NCBI GenBank assembly: GCA_003565715.1
Contig: PXAV01000094.1
Coordinates: 1 to 37,975 of the forward strand
From: Methanosarcinaceae archaeon
Lineage (GTDB): Archaea; Halobacteriota; Methanosarcinia; Methanosarcinales; Methanosarcinaceae
Reading direction: 5' to 3'
DNA length: 37,975 nt
A program made the translations under genes and the position numbers. This document shows positions 10,072 through 21,202 of the stretch, piece by piece. How positions within the stretch are numbered: position 1 is the stretch's first letter; each line of letters opens with the position of its first letter. The notes beneath the pieces are model-generated. The model was not told the DNA's origin, searched no databases, and saw only the letters and a program-made list of their open reading frames with translations.

Positions 10072-12168
10072 GTGAACATGACTGAAGGTAAGTGGGACGA
10101 AAAATTTGCAATTTTTCTTAAGAAATATTATTGGGATAGTATACTGCAGCTTGCGAACAATTATCCGGACCACCGAAGTCTGGTAGTTGATTTTTCAGAC
10201 CTTGAGATATTTGATAGGAACATTGCCAATGAGCTCCTTTTTAACCCCGATGAGGTCATTCCGGGTGCAAACAATGCTCTGCAGCAAATAGACCTTCCAG
10301 TTGAGAAGGAGCTTGATGATGCAAAGGTCCGCTTTATAAGGATACCCTCGAAGGTACCTAGCAGGGAGCTTCGCAGCAAGCACCTTTTACAGCTCGTTGC
10401 TATTGAAGGTATGATAAGAAAGGCAACAGAGGTGCGCCCCAAGGTAACGAATGCTGCATTCCAGTGCATGCGTTGTGAACATGTGACCATGGTCCCTCAG
10501 AATGAGATAAAGTTCACAGAACCACATGAGTGTGAGAATGAGACATGTGGTAGAAAAGGCCCTTTCAAGATAGTTATAAATCAGTCTGCATTTATAGATG
10601 CTCAAAAACTTCAGATACAGGAGTCTCCGGAGAACCTAAAAGGTGGTGCACAGCCTCAAAGTCTTGATGTTGATGCAGAGGATGACCTCGCAGGAATTGT
10701 TAAGCCCGGAGACCGTGTTATTATAAATGGCATATTGCGCTCCCATCAGCGAACTACACGGGAGGGAAAATCACCTTTCTATGACCTTGTAGTCCATGCT
10801 AATTCAATAGAATATATGGACCAGGAGTTCGATGAACTTGAGATTAGCCCCGAAGAGGAAGAAGAGATACTTTCAATGGGCAGGGATCCGGCAATATATA
10901 AAAAGGTTATAGGCTCCATAGCACCTTCTATATATGGTTACGATGATGTCAAAGAGGCTCTTTCACTTCAGCTGTTCTCCGGGGTACCAAAACACCTCCC
11001 CGATGGATCAAGGGTGAGGGGTGATATCCATATGCTCTTTGTGGGTGACCCGGGTGTAGCAAAAAGTCAGATGTTGCGTTATATGGTTAAACTTTCTCCC
11101 CGTGGGGTGTTCGCATCTGGTAAGAGTGCCTCGTCTAGTGGTCTTACTGCTGCTGCAGTACGTGATGATCTTGGAGATGGAAGGTGGACACTGGAAGCTG
11201 GAGCACTTGTAATGGCAGATATGGGAATTGCTGCAGTTGATGAAATGGATAAGATGAGCACAGAAGATAAAAGTGCACTTCATGAGGCTATGGAGCAGCA
11301 GACTATCAGTGTGGCAAAAGCAGGTATTCTGGCTACTCTTAAATCACGCTGCGCGTTGCTTGGTGCTGCCAATCCTAAATACGGTCGCTTTGACAGATAC
11401 GAGGGGATAGCCCAACAAATAAACATGCCTCCTGCATTGGTATCCAGGTTCGATATGATATTCGTCCTTCTTGATACTCCAAATGAGGATATGGACTCAA
11501 GGATAGCAAAACATATATTAAAGTCCCATTATGCTGGTGAGCTCTCAGAACAGCGAAAGAATATGCCAACAAGCAATATTACCCAGGAGCAGGTCGATGA
11601 CTATATGGGGGTGATCAAGCCTGTCATAGATGCAGATATGCTGCGAAAATATGTTGCATACTCAAGAAGGAACATCTTCCCTGTAATGGAGGAAGAAGCA
11701 CGTGTTCATCTTGTGAAATTTTACATGGACCTGAGGAAGATGGGTGATGGAAAGGATGCTCCGGTACCTGTGACAGCAAGGCAGCTTGAAGCGCTTGTAA
11801 GACTCGCAGAGGCAAGTGCACGTCTGCGCCTGAGTAATATTGCAACTCTTGAAGATGCAAAAAAAGCTACCGGGATAGTTTATGCCTGTCTTCGTCAGGT
11901 TGGAGTTGATCCTGATACCGGGGCATTTGATGTTGATGTCATAGCTTCCGGTACAAGCAAAAGCCAGAGGGACAGAATAAAGATAATTAAAGAAATAATA
12001 AAATATGTGGGTGAAAAACATCCAGGTGGTAAAGCACCGCTTGAAGAGGTCTATGCAGAAGCTCGAAACCAGGAGATAGACCGGGAACATGCAGAAGAGT
12101 TGATATCAAAGATGAGACGATCAGGTGATCTCATTAAGCCAGATAAGGAACACGTAAAGGTGGTTTAA
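10072..12168 (+). CDS. mcm: Replicative DNA helicase MCM (no intein)
   Basis: Walker A GDPGVAKSQML, GVFASGKSASSSGLTAAAVRD, Walker B AAVDEMDKM, arginine finger SRFDMIFVLLD; possible ATG start at 10078. Confidence 0.96.
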   Translation: MNMTEGKWDEKFAIFLKKYYWDSILQLANNYPDHRSLVVDFSDLEIFDRNIANELLFNPDEVIPGANNALQQIDLPVEKELDDAKVRFIRIPSKVPSRELRSKHLLQLVAIEGMIRKATEVRPKVTNAAFQCMRCEHVTMVPQNEIKFTEPHECENETCGRKGPFKIVINQSAFIDAQKLQIQESPENLKGGAQPQSLDVDAEDDLAGIVKPGDRVIINGILRSHQRTTREGKSPFYDLVVHANSIEYMDQEFDELEISPEEEEEILSMGRDPAIYKKVIGSIAPSIYGYDDVKEALSLQLFSGVPKHLPDGSRVRGDIHMLFVGDPGVAKSQMLRYMVKLSPRGVFASGKSASSSGLTAAAVRDDLGDGRWTLEAGALVMADMGIAAVDEMDKMSTEDKSALHEAMEQQTISVAKAGILATLKSRCALLGAANPKYGRFDRYEGIAQQINMPPALVSRFDMIFVLLDTPNEDMDSRIAKHILKSHYAGELSEQRKNMPTSNITQEQVDDYMGVIKPVIDADMLRKYVAYSRRNIFPVMEEEARVHLVKFYMDLRKMGDGKDAPVPVTARQLEALVRLAEASARLRLSNIATLEDAKKATGIVYACLRQVGVDPDTGAFDVDVIASGTSKSQRDRIKIIKEIIKYVGEKHPGGKAPLEEVYAEARNQEIDREHAEELISKMRRSGDLIKPDKEHVKVV

Positions 12169-12216
12169 AAGAACTATCTGGAACTCAATGTTAAAAAGGT
12201 AGCCAGAAATCAATTC

Positions 12217-12507
12217 ATGTATATAAAGATCCATAAACATGGCAATAGTACGATAGTTGCTATCTGTGACAGGGAACTGATAGGAAAGACACTTAAAGAA
12301 GGGAATATAACTGTAATTATAACGGAACAATTCTACAAAGGGGAAATAATATCAGAAGAAGATGCTATAGATGTAATGTCAAGAGCATCGAATATCAATA
12401 TCTTTGGTGACAGGGCGGTATCATGTGCTGTCAGGTGTGGTGTGGTCGATAAAATGAACGTAAAGTTAATTGATGATGTAGCACATGCACAGGTTTTCAG
12501 GATCTAA
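12217..12507 (+). CDS. DUF424 domain-containing protein
   Basis: MYIKIHKHGNSTIVAICDRELIGKTLKEG...EDAIDVMSRASNINIFGDRAVSCAVRCGVVDKMNVKLIDDVAHAQVFRI. Confidence 0.85.
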   Translation: MYIKIHKHGNSTIVAICDRELIGKTLKEGNITVIITEQFYKGEIISEEDAIDVMSRASNINIFGDRAVSCAVRCGVVDKMNVKLIDDVAHAQVFRI

Positions 12508-12524
12508 TGATACGAGGTTTTATT

Positions 12525-13199
12525 ATGAATGAAGAGACAGCGGTTTTAGACGCAAACAGGAATGTGTTAAACACCTTTGATAGGACCGAGCTCATTGATG
12601 GGGTCTTGCAGAAACATAAAAGGTTTCTGGCTGAATATACTACTGAATTCAATGAACTGGGGGATAAAATGAAAAAACTCCAGAAAGACATTGAATCCTG
12701 TAAAAGGGAAAGATCAGATACAATTGAAAAGGTAGAGATACTGGCTGAAAAAAGGCAACAGTTCTATCATCAGGCAGAAAAGATGCTAGATGAAATTTCT
12801 ATTCACGATTCAGGTATTGGTGAGTTCACAAGGGATATATCATCCATAAGGGAAAGACTATCTAAGGCAAAAAGCTGCCACAATACTTCAGTGGAAGAAG
12901 AGCAGGTATCATATCTACTTGAAAGTCTTTCTTCTCTTGATAAAAAGTTAAAAGTATATGATGAGCGTTTTGAGGCTATAAAAGAGAGGATAAAAGTGGC
13001 TCTTAGCTCTAAGATCGAACTAAGCTCAATTGATAGTTCGGAGGATAGCTACATTAACAAATTATCTTTATTTGAGGAAGAGATAAATAATATAGCTCCA
13101 AGGTACAAATGGTTGGAGAACAGGATAAAGAGCCATCAGGAGGCATATGATTACTGGGAAGGCCAGAAATCAATTGATGATGGAGAGTTTAAAGCATGA
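12525..13199 (+). CDS. Coiled-coil hypothetical protein
   Basis: Long charged heptad-like helices; 4-nt ATGA overlap with the next gene. Confidence 0.75.
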   Translation: MNEETAVLDANRNVLNTFDRTELIDGVLQKHKRFLAEYTTEFNELGDKMKKLQKDIESCKRERSDTIEKVEILAEKRQQFYHQAEKMLDEISIHDSGIGEFTRDISSIRERLSKAKSCHNTSVEEEQVSYLLESLSSLDKKLKVYDERFEAIKERIKVALSSKIELSSIDSSEDSYINKLSLFEEEINNIAPRYKWLENRIKSHQEAYDYWEGQKSIDDGEFKA

Positions 13200-14119
13200 A
13201 GGATACGGATATTGCTTCAATGAGTGAAAAGGAACTCAAGAACAAGGTAAATGAACTAAGGACGCAGATAGGTCAGCATGAGCGTGAACTAAAAGCAATC
13301 TATAGGGAACTGAAGTTACACAGGACCAATACCGAAGAACTCAAAGAGAAGCGTGATAGTTTAAATTCACAGGTTAAGGAGCTAACGGCAAAGGCACGCG
13401 ATGCTCGCTCAACTCGAGACTCTATAAATGCCAGGATATCTTCCCTGAAAGCGTCAAAAAACGATGTTCAGGAGCGTACACGCAAGCTTTCGGGCAATAT
13501 AAATGAGCTCAAAGCAAAAAGAAATGATCTGAACAAACTTTCAAAAGGGAGTGTTGAAACCCTTTCAAAAGCATATGTTGCGGACCTTGATCTTTTTATG
13601 AATGCAGACATTCCACTCAAGCATGAGATCGATCTCTTTGGAAGACTACTAGATCTAAAAGGGCGTCTTGGTGCTGCATTTGATGCAAATACCATTCATG
13701 AGGAACTGGTGAAAACTTATGAATCATCCAAGGATATATTTGATTCTAAGGAGGACTTTGGCAGTGAGATCAGTAAACTTGCAGATGAATCACAGGAATA
13801 TCATCTTGAAATGATAGAAATATATAACCAGTCCGATGCGCTTAGAAAAGAAGCCGATGAAGCCCATTTACAGATAACTGAAAAGTTTGCTTTATCTGCT
13901 CCTATCAGGGAGAAGATCGATCCTCTTAAAAATAAAATAGCTTTGCTGAGGGACGAACTTGGTATATATCTTGAAAAACTGAACGACATACAGGTTGAAA
14001 AGGATGATAGGAAGCAAGAAGAACATCTTGTGGTAGCTAAGGAAAAACTTGAGAAAAGTGGGCGTCTAAGTCTTGAAGATCTAAAAATACTTATGGACAA
14101 AGGAGACCTTAAATTCTGA
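13196..14119 (+). CDS. Coiled-coil protein (COG1340-like)
   Basis: ELKNKVNELRTQIGQHERELKAIYRELKLHRTNTEELKEKRDSLNSQVKELTAKARDARSTRDSINARI; typical archaeal COG1340 layout. Confidence 0.8.
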   Translation: MKDTDIASMSEKELKNKVNELRTQIGQHERELKAIYRELKLHRTNTEELKEKRDSLNSQVKELTAKARDARSTRDSINARISSLKASKNDVQERTRKLSGNINELKAKRNDLNKLSKGSVETLSKAYVADLDLFMNADIPLKHEIDLFGRLLDLKGRLGAAFDANTIHEELVKTYESSKDIFDSKEDFGSEISKLADESQEYHLEMIEIYNQSDALRKEADEAHLQITEKFALSAPIREKIDPLKNKIALLRDELGIYLEKLNDIQVEKDDRKQEEHLVVAKEKLEKSGRLSLEDLKILMDKGDLKF

Positions 14120-14237
14120 TATCATTTATTTACCTTTTTACATTGTCCAATTTAATTTTTTCTTTATTCCATCCTTTCTTTAGTTTTGAATATTAACTAT
14201 CTATTTATGCTGTTTTTGACTGTCTGCCTGCAAACTA

Positions 14238-14715
14238 TTAACAAAAAGATGCAGGCAATTGACTGTAACATTGTAAGCCGGGTATATGCTTTTGATCTCT
14301 ATAATTCTGCTTTATGCCTTCAACCTTTATATTCCCACTATTGTTTTTCTTGTTGATGGCAATGGATTCTGGAAGCGGGAGTTGACTGTCCATGTACTGA
14401 TATACAGGTCTGAATCTTACAAGCTCTCTGCGTGGGTTTGAATATATATTATCTACTGTTATGTTCAATCACACTTCCGTTCTTTGAATAGATAAAGGCT
14501 TGGTCTTCAGACAGTATATCTTCCATTATTATCCTTTCCGAGTTCCTGAGTTTTATCCATGTCTGTTTTTCCTGGAAGTTTACACCCGTCATCTCAAAGA
14601 CAGACCCCTGATAGAAATCCCATGCATCATCAGTTGTAATATATATTCCAGTCCCATTGATAAGCACAGGACCAGCAGTTACAGCGGCTGGTACCAAGCA
14701 GAGAAGTATTACCAT
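14238..14715 (-). pseudogene. Small secreted protein gene split by apparent 1-nt frameshift
   Basis: ORF 14715-14449 (signal-like MVILLCLVPAAVTAGP...SKNGSVIE) continues in another frame in ORF 14468-14238 (NITVDNIYSNPRRELVRFRPVYQYMD...). Confidence 0.5.
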
Positions 14716-14774
14716 TTAAATGACGAAAAGAACAGGTCTGTTCAGTGTCGCCATAGATATACCATTCGATGTTA

Positions 14775-15746
14775 TCAATAATTATAGCGACAGGTGCCTG
14801 CTATTATCTCATTTCTTTTATTATTACTGTCAACAACAACCAGTGAGCCTTTTTCTGTAATACTTACGGCCCTGCCTTCTATTATTCTGCTTGGAGTGGT
14901 TATCTTTACATTCTTTCCAATAGTATCGGAAAGAGCTATCCATTCATCAACAATATCGGCGAAATGGTGGGTTTTAAATTTTATGTATTGTTGTTCAAAT
15001 TCATACAAAAGTGATGCTACAAATTCATTCCTGTCTATGGTTTTACTTTTCTCTTTGGAAATACTTGTGGCATAATCCCTTATTTCTTGCCTTAGCTCCT
15101 GTACATTGACATTTGCATTGATACCTATTCCAAGGACTATATAATCGACCTTCTCAACTTCTGCGCTGACTTCTGTAAGAATTCCACATATTTTTTTGCC
15201 CTTGACAAGTACATCATTTGGCCATTTAATGTTAGCGTTAAGACCAATCTCTCTGAGTGAATTTGTAACGGCTATACCTGCTACAAGTGTTATCTTTGCT
15301 GTACTTTCAAGTGGTATCGAAGGTTTTAGTATCAAAGATAACCATATTCCACCTTTGATGGACTGCCATTCAGTTCCCATTCTCCCACGGCCTCCCTTCT
15401 GTGTTTCTGCTATCACCACAGTTCCCTCTGGCACAAGGGGAGCTATTTCACTTGCAGTGTTATTTGTTGAAATTAACTCAGGATAATACCTTATATTTTT
15501 TCCGATAAGTCTTGTATTAGTTTTGCTCTCAAGCTCATCAACATCTATTATATCAGGATATGTAGCAAGGACATAACCGGTCCTTGGGGAGGAGCTGATG
15601 TGATATCCATCTTTTCGAAGTGCTTTAATATATTTCCATACCATTGCTCTGGATATACCCAGCTTATCTCCTATGTCCTGTCCGGAAACAGGAGTACCAA
15701 CCGAATCCCTTAGTAACTTTATGATCCCTTTTCTTTTATCACTCAC
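14775..15746 (-). CDS. birA: Bifunctional biotin operon-type HTH / biotin--[acetyl-CoA-carboxylase] ligase
   Basis: N-terminal HTH (VSGQDIGDKLGISRAMVWKYIKALRKDGYHI); catalytic ETQKGGRGRMGTEWQSIKGGIWLSLIL, KWPNDVLVKGKKICGIL. Confidence 0.93.
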   Translation of the reverse strand: MSDKRKGIIKLLRDSVGTPVSGQDIGDKLGISRAMVWKYIKALRKDGYHISSSPRTGYVLATYPDIIDVDELESKTNTRLIGKNIRYYPELISTNNTASEIAPLVPEGTVVIAETQKGGRGRMGTEWQSIKGGIWLSLILKPSIPLESTAKITLVAGIAVTNSLREIGLNANIKWPNDVLVKGKKICGILTEVSAEVEKVDYIVLGIGINANVNVQELRQEIRDYATSISKEKSKTIDRNEFVASLLYEFEQQYIKFKTHHFADIVDEWIALSDTIGKNVKITTPSRIIEGRAVSITEKGSLVVVDSNNKRNEIIAGTCRYNY

Positions 15747-15805
15747 AGTGAATCCACCATAGGAATTTTTGTTCCCTGGTTATAGGATATATTGCCAAAG
15801 GTTTA

Positions 15806-17287
15806 TTACTTTGTCTGTTTTTTGATAGCATCCACATATGAACTTACAGCAGCTGTAGCAACAGCTATTTTCCTGTCCTTGTCATCCAGCGCAGATGATA
15901 GTGTCGCACCTGCCAGTGCATCCTCCTCCACGACCTTTCTGACTTCATCGATTATCTTATGATCCTCTATGAAATGTGTAGTCAGCTTGCCTTCCCTAAA
16001 AGCAGGGTGTCTCATCACGGCTTTATGGAATGGGATATTGGTTGTGACCCCTATGATAACATACTCATAAAGTGCCCGTTTCATCCTATCAATGGCTTCT
16101 TCCCTATCATTTCCCCAGGCACATAGCTTTGATATCATTGAATCATAATAAGGAGATATCGTATATCCCATATGGACACCACTATCAACCCTGATTCCGG
16201 GTCCTCCTGCAGAACGGTATCTTTTTATCTTTCCGGGACATGGAACAAAATCATTTAGAGGGTCCTCAGCATTTAGACGACATTCTATCGCCCATCCTCT
16301 TATAGTGATGTCCTCCTGGCAGAATGGTAATTCCTTGCCACATGCAATATGAAGCTGTTGTTTTGCAAGATCTATACCTGTTATCATCTCACTTATGGTA
16401 TGCTCTACCTGCAGTCTTGTGTTGACCTCAAGGAAATAAAAGTCTCCTTTGGAATAAAGGAATTCCACAGTCCCTGCGTTCTCATATCCTATTGCCTTTG
16501 CTGCTTTTACAGCAGTCTCCCCCATCTTTTTGCGCAATTCAGGTGTCATCACCGGAGATGGTGCTTCCTCTATCAGTTTTTGGTGTCTGCGCTGTATAGA
16601 ACACTCCCTTTCCATGACATATACTGTATTACCGTACTTGTCTGCAAGTATCTGGAATTCTATGTGCCTTGGCTCCTCTACATATTTTTCTATAAATACT
16701 GTAGGGTCCCCAAAAGCAGATTCTGCAACTGACTGTATGGAATTGAGGGCAGCGATGAAGTTCTTTCTTGAATGAACTATCTTCATTCCTATTCCTCCTC
16801 CCCCTGCAGATGCCTTGATTATTACAGGATACCCAATACCGTCTGCAATATCAGCGGCCTTTTCAGGGTCTGCTATGGCTTCGTTTGTTCCCGGGACCAC
16901 AGGTACACCTGCCTTGATCATAGTGTTCCTGGCAGCTATCTTGCTTCCCATTTGTTCGATAGACCTGCTTGAAGGACCAATAAAAGTAATGCCCACTTCT
17001 TCACATTTACGTGCAAATTTACTGTTCTCTGACAGGAATCCATATCCCGGATGTATGGCCTCAGCTTCACACTCAAGTGCAGTCTCTATTATCTTATCAA
17101 TATTTAGGTAACTCTGGCTGGAGGGAGCAGGACCTATGTGATATGATTCATCTGCATACTTTACAAAAAGAGCATTCTTGTCCGCATCTGAATATACTGC
17201 AACTGTCTTAACTCCAAGCTCACGACATGCACGCATTGCACGTATGGCAATCTCGCCTCTGTTGGCTACAAGTACTTTCTTGAACAT
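15806..17287 (-). CDS. pycA: Pyruvate carboxylase subunit A (biotin carboxylase)
   Basis: [67 protein letters not shown]. Confidence 0.95.
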   Translation of the reverse strand: MFKKVLVANRGEIAIRAMRACRELGVKTVAVYSDADKNALFVKYADESYHIGPAPSSQSYLNIDKIIETALECEAEAIHPGYGFLSENSKFARKCEEVGITFIGPSSRSIEQMGSKIAARNTMIKAGVPVVPGTNEAIADPEKAADIADGIGYPVIIKASAGGGGIGMKIVHSRKNFIAALNSIQSVAESAFGDPTVFIEKYVEEPRHIEFQILADKYGNTVYVMERECSIQRRHQKLIEEAPSPVMTPELRKKMGETAVKAAKAIGYENAGTVEFLYSKGDFYFLEVNTRLQVEHTISEMITGIDLAKQQLHIACGKELPFCQEDITIRGWAIECRLNAEDPLNDFVPCPGKIKRYRSAGGPGIRVDSGVHMGYTISPYYDSMISKLCAWGNDREEAIDRMKRALYEYVIIGVTTNIPFHKAVMRHPAFREGKLTTHFIEDHKIIDEVRKVVEEDALAGATLSSALDDKDRKIAVATAAVSSYVDAIKKQTK

Positions 17288-17297
17288 GAGAACACAC

Positions 17298-19025
17298 CTA
17301 CTCTATACTCATCAGTACGTCACCCGATTTCACTGCATCCCCTTCTGCTATCATTATAGCCTTAACGGTGCCGCCATGTGGTGCATGAATTGCATTTTCC
17401 ATTTTCATTGCCTCTATGACACACCCGACAGCCCCTTCCTCGATATTATCCCCGATCTTTGTCTTGATCGAGAGTACCATTCCCTGCATGTGGCTGGTTA
17501 CTGCACCTGGAACACTATCTGCATCGGTCTTTGTTCCTGCATCCACAAATTTTATCGATCCGCCCGAAGGGTTTACCCTGACTTTGAATATCTCCCCATC
17601 GACCTCGACATTATACTCTGTAGGTATACCTGATGTATCTGGCACAGCACATGGGTTCTTTTTCTGCATGATAGCCGCAAGGTCCTCCTCTTCAAGTTCT
17701 CCCTTCAGGAATGCAGGGGCTATTGCAGGGTACAGTATATAGGTCAGTATGTCCTCTTCTTTCTTTATAAGCCCCATATCTTCTGCTTCTTTCTTCATCC
17801 TTTCATATTCTGGTTGGAGAAGATCTGCGGGTCTGCATGTGATTGGTTCATCCTCTCCAATTATCTTTGCAATAATCTCCTCACTTATCTTCTGTGGAGG
17901 CCTTCCATAGAGTCCTTTCACATAATCTCTTACTTCTTTTGGGATCACTTTGTACCTTTCCCCCATAAGTACATTTAGCACAGCCTGGGTCCCAACAATC
18001 TGGCTTGTGGGAGTTACAAGTGGGGGGTACCCAAGTTCTGCACGTACCAGAGGCATCTCAGCAAGCACATCATTGAACTTGTCAACTGCATTCTGCTCCT
18101 TTAGCTGTGACACGAGGTTGGAGAGCATTCCTCCGGGTATCTGGTATAGTAATACGTTGGTATCTATCTGCTCGGATATCGGATCAAGTATGCAACGGTA
18201 TTCTTCTTTTATATCCTTGAAATATTTTGATATCTCAGATATAAGTTCCAGATCAAGTCCGGTGGCACGCTTTGTTTCTGCAAGGGCAGCAATTATGGAT
18301 TCTGTAGGTGGTTGTGATGTGCCCCAGGCAAAGGGTGAAAGAGCAGTATCAAGTATATCAACACCTGCTCTACATGCTGCTGTATAGCTCATCGGTGCCA
18401 TACCTGATGTGCAATGGGAGTGCAGGTCAACAGGAATATTGACTTGTGCTTTGAGTGCTTTTACAAGGTCATATGCCTGTTGTGGGGATATAAGTCCGGC
18501 CATGTCCTTTATACAGATAGAATCACATTCAAGCTCTGCCAGACCATTTGCCATCTCTACATACTTATCAATTGTATGAACAGGGCTTATTGTGTAAGCT
18601 ATGGCACCCTGTACGTGAGCACCTTCCTTTTTAGCCACTGTGATGGCCTTTTCCATATTACGAATGTCATTTACAGCATCAAAAACCCTGAAGATATCAA
18701 TACCGTTCTCGTGGGCCTTTTTCACAAACTTTTCCACAACATCATCAGAATAGTGCCTGTATCCTACCAGGTTCTGTCCTCGCAGAAGCATCTGGGCAGG
18801 TGTTTCTTTCATATGTTTTTTCAGTTCCCTTAGTCTCTCCCATGGATCTTCGTTCAGGTATCTTATAGAACTATCAAACGTCGCTCCACCCCACATTTCA
18901 AGTGAATAATATCCAACCTCATCAAGCTTGTCAACAATTGGGAGCATGTTACGTGTGCGCATCCTGGTTGCAATAAGTGATTGGTGCGCATCTCGAAGAA
19001 TTGTTTCAGTTATTTTTACTTTCAT
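17298..19025 (-). CDS. pycB: Pyruvate carboxylase subunit B (carboxyltransferase + biotinyl domain)
   Basis: [41 protein letters not shown]-terminal biotinyl motif [10 protein letters not shown]; start after SD GGAGGAG. Confidence 0.95.
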   Translation of the reverse strand: MKVKITETILRDAHQSLIATRMRTRNMLPIVDKLDEVGYYSLEMWGGATFDSSIRYLNEDPWERLRELKKHMKETPAQMLLRGQNLVGYRHYSDDVVEKFVKKAHENGIDIFRVFDAVNDIRNMEKAITVAKKEGAHVQGAIAYTISPVHTIDKYVEMANGLAELECDSICIKDMAGLISPQQAYDLVKALKAQVNIPVDLHSHCTSGMAPMSYTAACRAGVDILDTALSPFAWGTSQPPTESIIAALAETKRATGLDLELISEISKYFKDIKEEYRCILDPISEQIDTNVLLYQIPGGMLSNLVSQLKEQNAVDKFNDVLAEMPLVRAELGYPPLVTPTSQIVGTQAVLNVLMGERYKVIPKEVRDYVKGLYGRPPQKISEEIIAKIIGEDEPITCRPADLLQPEYERMKKEAEDMGLIKKEEDILTYILYPAIAPAFLKGELEEEDLAAIMQKKNPCAVPDTSGIPTEYNVEVDGEIFKVRVNPSGGSIKFVDAGTKTDADSVPGAVTSHMQGMVLSIKTKIGDNIEEGAVGCVIEAMKMENAIHAPHGGTVKAIMIAEGDAVKSGDVLMSIE

Positions 19026-19471
19026 GGGACTCCTCCGGGATTTTTTTAAAACTTGTATAAACATTACTGTCAAAGCTATGTGTGGCTTGACTGTAGTAAA
19101 GAATCATCTAATTTCATTTTAGATGAAATTGTATCATATATATCATGTTCTTTTATGTAGTTTCTGGTAGTCCTTATATGCGCATCTTGTGGTTAGCAAC
19201 CAATTTTGGAAAAATAACAACATATACCATGTGTTATGTTATGTATAGTAAAAAAACATCAATATTCAATGCAAACAAGGAAGATAAAAAAACATAAAAC
19301 AAACAACCCAATCAGACGATCATTTATCTATAACCTTGAACAGCGTATGATGGAAAGAATAGCTAATATCGCACGTAAAAAGTATACAAACATGCATATC
19401 TATATATACACAAACATCCAACTAAAAATGTAAATAAAAATGTAAATTATATATATAAGCATGTAAAATTA

Positions 19472-20482
19472 TTATATTATTTCCACTTCAATACATACAT
19501 TGAACTGATAAGGTGCATAGGATCGAACTACTCTTTTATCCAGTAACTGACATATTTTTCCAGCTTTAGTTGCAGCTTCTTCTATAAGCTTTAGAGAAGA
19601 GTCAAAAAGATCGTTCTGAGGATTTATATCATAGTAGTGTATTATGGCATTGCGGGCACAGATCTGCATTGCAGCGTCAAGGAATTTGTGTGCATTGTGC
19701 GGCAGGTTCATTATAACATGGTCCGCTGAAGCTTCAAGTCTTTTTGCCTCATGTATAGCATCCCCCTCGATTGCCTTTACATTGTATGTGGCATTTAGCT
19801 CTATATTCTTCTTTAGGAATTGGACTGCTGAAGGGTTCTTATCAATTGCTATAACTTTTATTAAAGGGCTTTTTTTTGCTATAATTATACTATATGGGCC
19901 TACACCTGCAAACATATCAGCAACAGTATCTCCGTCTTTTATTTGTGCAAGTATCCTTGAGCGCTCTGTTGCAAGGCGGGGAGTGAAATATGCCTTCTCA
20001 AGGTCTATATGGTATCTGCATCCATATTCTTTATGAATTGTTGATGTTTTGTCCTCACCGGCTATTGTGCGAAACCTGCGGGTTCTGAACTCCCCTTCTA
20101 CCGGTCCAAGCGGAGCAAGCACAGTTCTAACATTCTTCTTTACCTTTATGATAGCATCAGCAACCACTCCAGGCTCTGGTGTATCCTCTTCTATAAGGGC
20201 AATATCACCTATTATCTCAAAGTGCGGTACTGTGTCAAGCAGATTTTCAAGTTTGAGCTGTCCTGTCTGCTTTTTGAATTCGTACAACATAAAAGTAATA
20301 TTCTCACAGATATCTGTAAACACTTTTGTGTTTTCCTCCTGGGTGCTATCTGCCAGTGGGATGTACAAATATTCATCTTCTGCAGATATCTGTGCTGAGC
20401 TATCCAGCATATTTCTCTCAAGTAGTTCCCTTCGAACCTCTTCTCCTCTGTCCTTTGGAACACGTATGCAATTTCTTATCAT
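19472..20482 (-). CDS. trm5: tRNA (guanine37-N1)-methyltransferase, Trm5 family
   Basis: GDTVADMFAGVGPYSIIIAKK, AIDKNPSAVQFLKKNIELN, HVIMNLPHNAHKFLDAA. Confidence 0.88.
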   Translation of the reverse strand: MIRNCIRVPKDRGEEVRRELLERNMLDSSAQISAEDEYLYIPLADSTQEENTKVFTDICENITFMLYEFKKQTGQLKLENLLDTVPHFEIIGDIALIEEDTPEPGVVADAIIKVKKNVRTVLAPLGPVEGEFRTRRFRTIAGEDKTSTIHKEYGCRYHIDLEKAYFTPRLATERSRILAQIKDGDTVADMFAGVGPYSIIIAKKSPLIKVIAIDKNPSAVQFLKKNIELNATYNVKAIEGDAIHEAKRLEASADHVIMNLPHNAHKFLDAAMQICARNAIIHYYDINPQNDLFDSSLKLIEEAATKAGKICQLLDKRVVRSYAPYQFNVCIEVEII

Positions 20483-21096
20483 ATTACTATTCCTGCTATG
20501 AACCACATACCAAAAATTATAAGGAACAGGCCGCATGACACAAGTACCCTTTCATAGGTCTTTGTTGACATTAATTTTTTTCCCTTGCTGAATGAAGCTG
20601 AAACAGCTGTAAAATAACCTATATCAGCTAACCAGTGACCGACTATAAACATTATTGCAGCTAGTAAGCTGATTTCAAGCCCTCTAAGTACAAGCGCACT
20701 TCCTGCAGCAAGCCACCATATCCAGAAATATGGATTAGCAGCTGAGGTTATAAATCCTGCTGAAAAGTTATTTACTTTCACAGGACTATAACTTTTAACT
20801 GAGCTTTCCGAAAGACCTGCGTTGCGTATAGTAAGCATGCCAAAGACCACAAGTATAATTCCTCCAAATAGAGATATAGTCATTAAGATGCTATCACTTA
20901 CAGCTGTTATGCCTAAGATCACAAGTATGCAAATGGCCAATTCAAGTGACGCATGGCCGACCACTACCTCAGGCCCCGCTTTCCATCCAGTTTTCAGGGA
21001 ACCATCTATAGTAGCAAAAAGCATTGGCCCGGGAACTATGGCTCCTGTCATGCCAATTACAAATCCTATAGTAAGCATTTCCAGCATATCGAGCAT
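20479..21096 (-). CDS. LysE/RhtB-family translocator
   Basis: FVIGMTGAIVPGPMLFATIDGSLKTGWKAGPEVVVGHASLELAICILVILG; ATGA overlap with trm5. Confidence 0.82.
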   Translation of the reverse strand: MLDMLEMLTIGFVIGMTGAIVPGPMLFATIDGSLKTGWKAGPEVVVGHASLELAICILVILGITAVSDSILMTISLFGGIILVVFGMLTIRNAGLSESSVKSYSPVKVNNFSAGFITSAANPYFWIWWLAAGSALVLRGLEISLLAAIMFIVGHWLADIGYFTAVSASFSKGKKLMSTKTYERVLVSCGLFLIIFGMWFIAGIVI

Positions 21097-21173
21097 CGTA
21101 TTCAATGAATAGTAGATACAAAAGCTAAAAAAGGTTTTGTAGGATAACCTTGGATCTAAGTATTTTACTATTG

Positions 21174-21197
21174 TCAATCAATCAATCAATCAATCAA
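21174..21197. repeat. Tetranucleotide microsatellite (TCAA)x6
   Basis: tcaatcaatcaatcaatcaatcaa between the aroC stop and the lysE-family gene. Confidence 0.95.
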
Positions 21198-21202
21198 TAT
21201 AT

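Noticed and set aside
11041-11283. Possible intein insertion at the MCM Walker motifs
   Set aside because: The catalytic core is continuous (GDPGVAKSQML...AAVDEMDKM); no intein present.
19236-19433. Small Lys-rich ORF upstream of pycB
   Set aside because: No convincing SD, low-complexity AT-rich composition; cannot be supported as coding.
19427-19447. Tandem AAAATGTAAAT-like repeats near the 3' end of trm5
   Set aside because: Only two short AT-rich copies; consistent with background composition.
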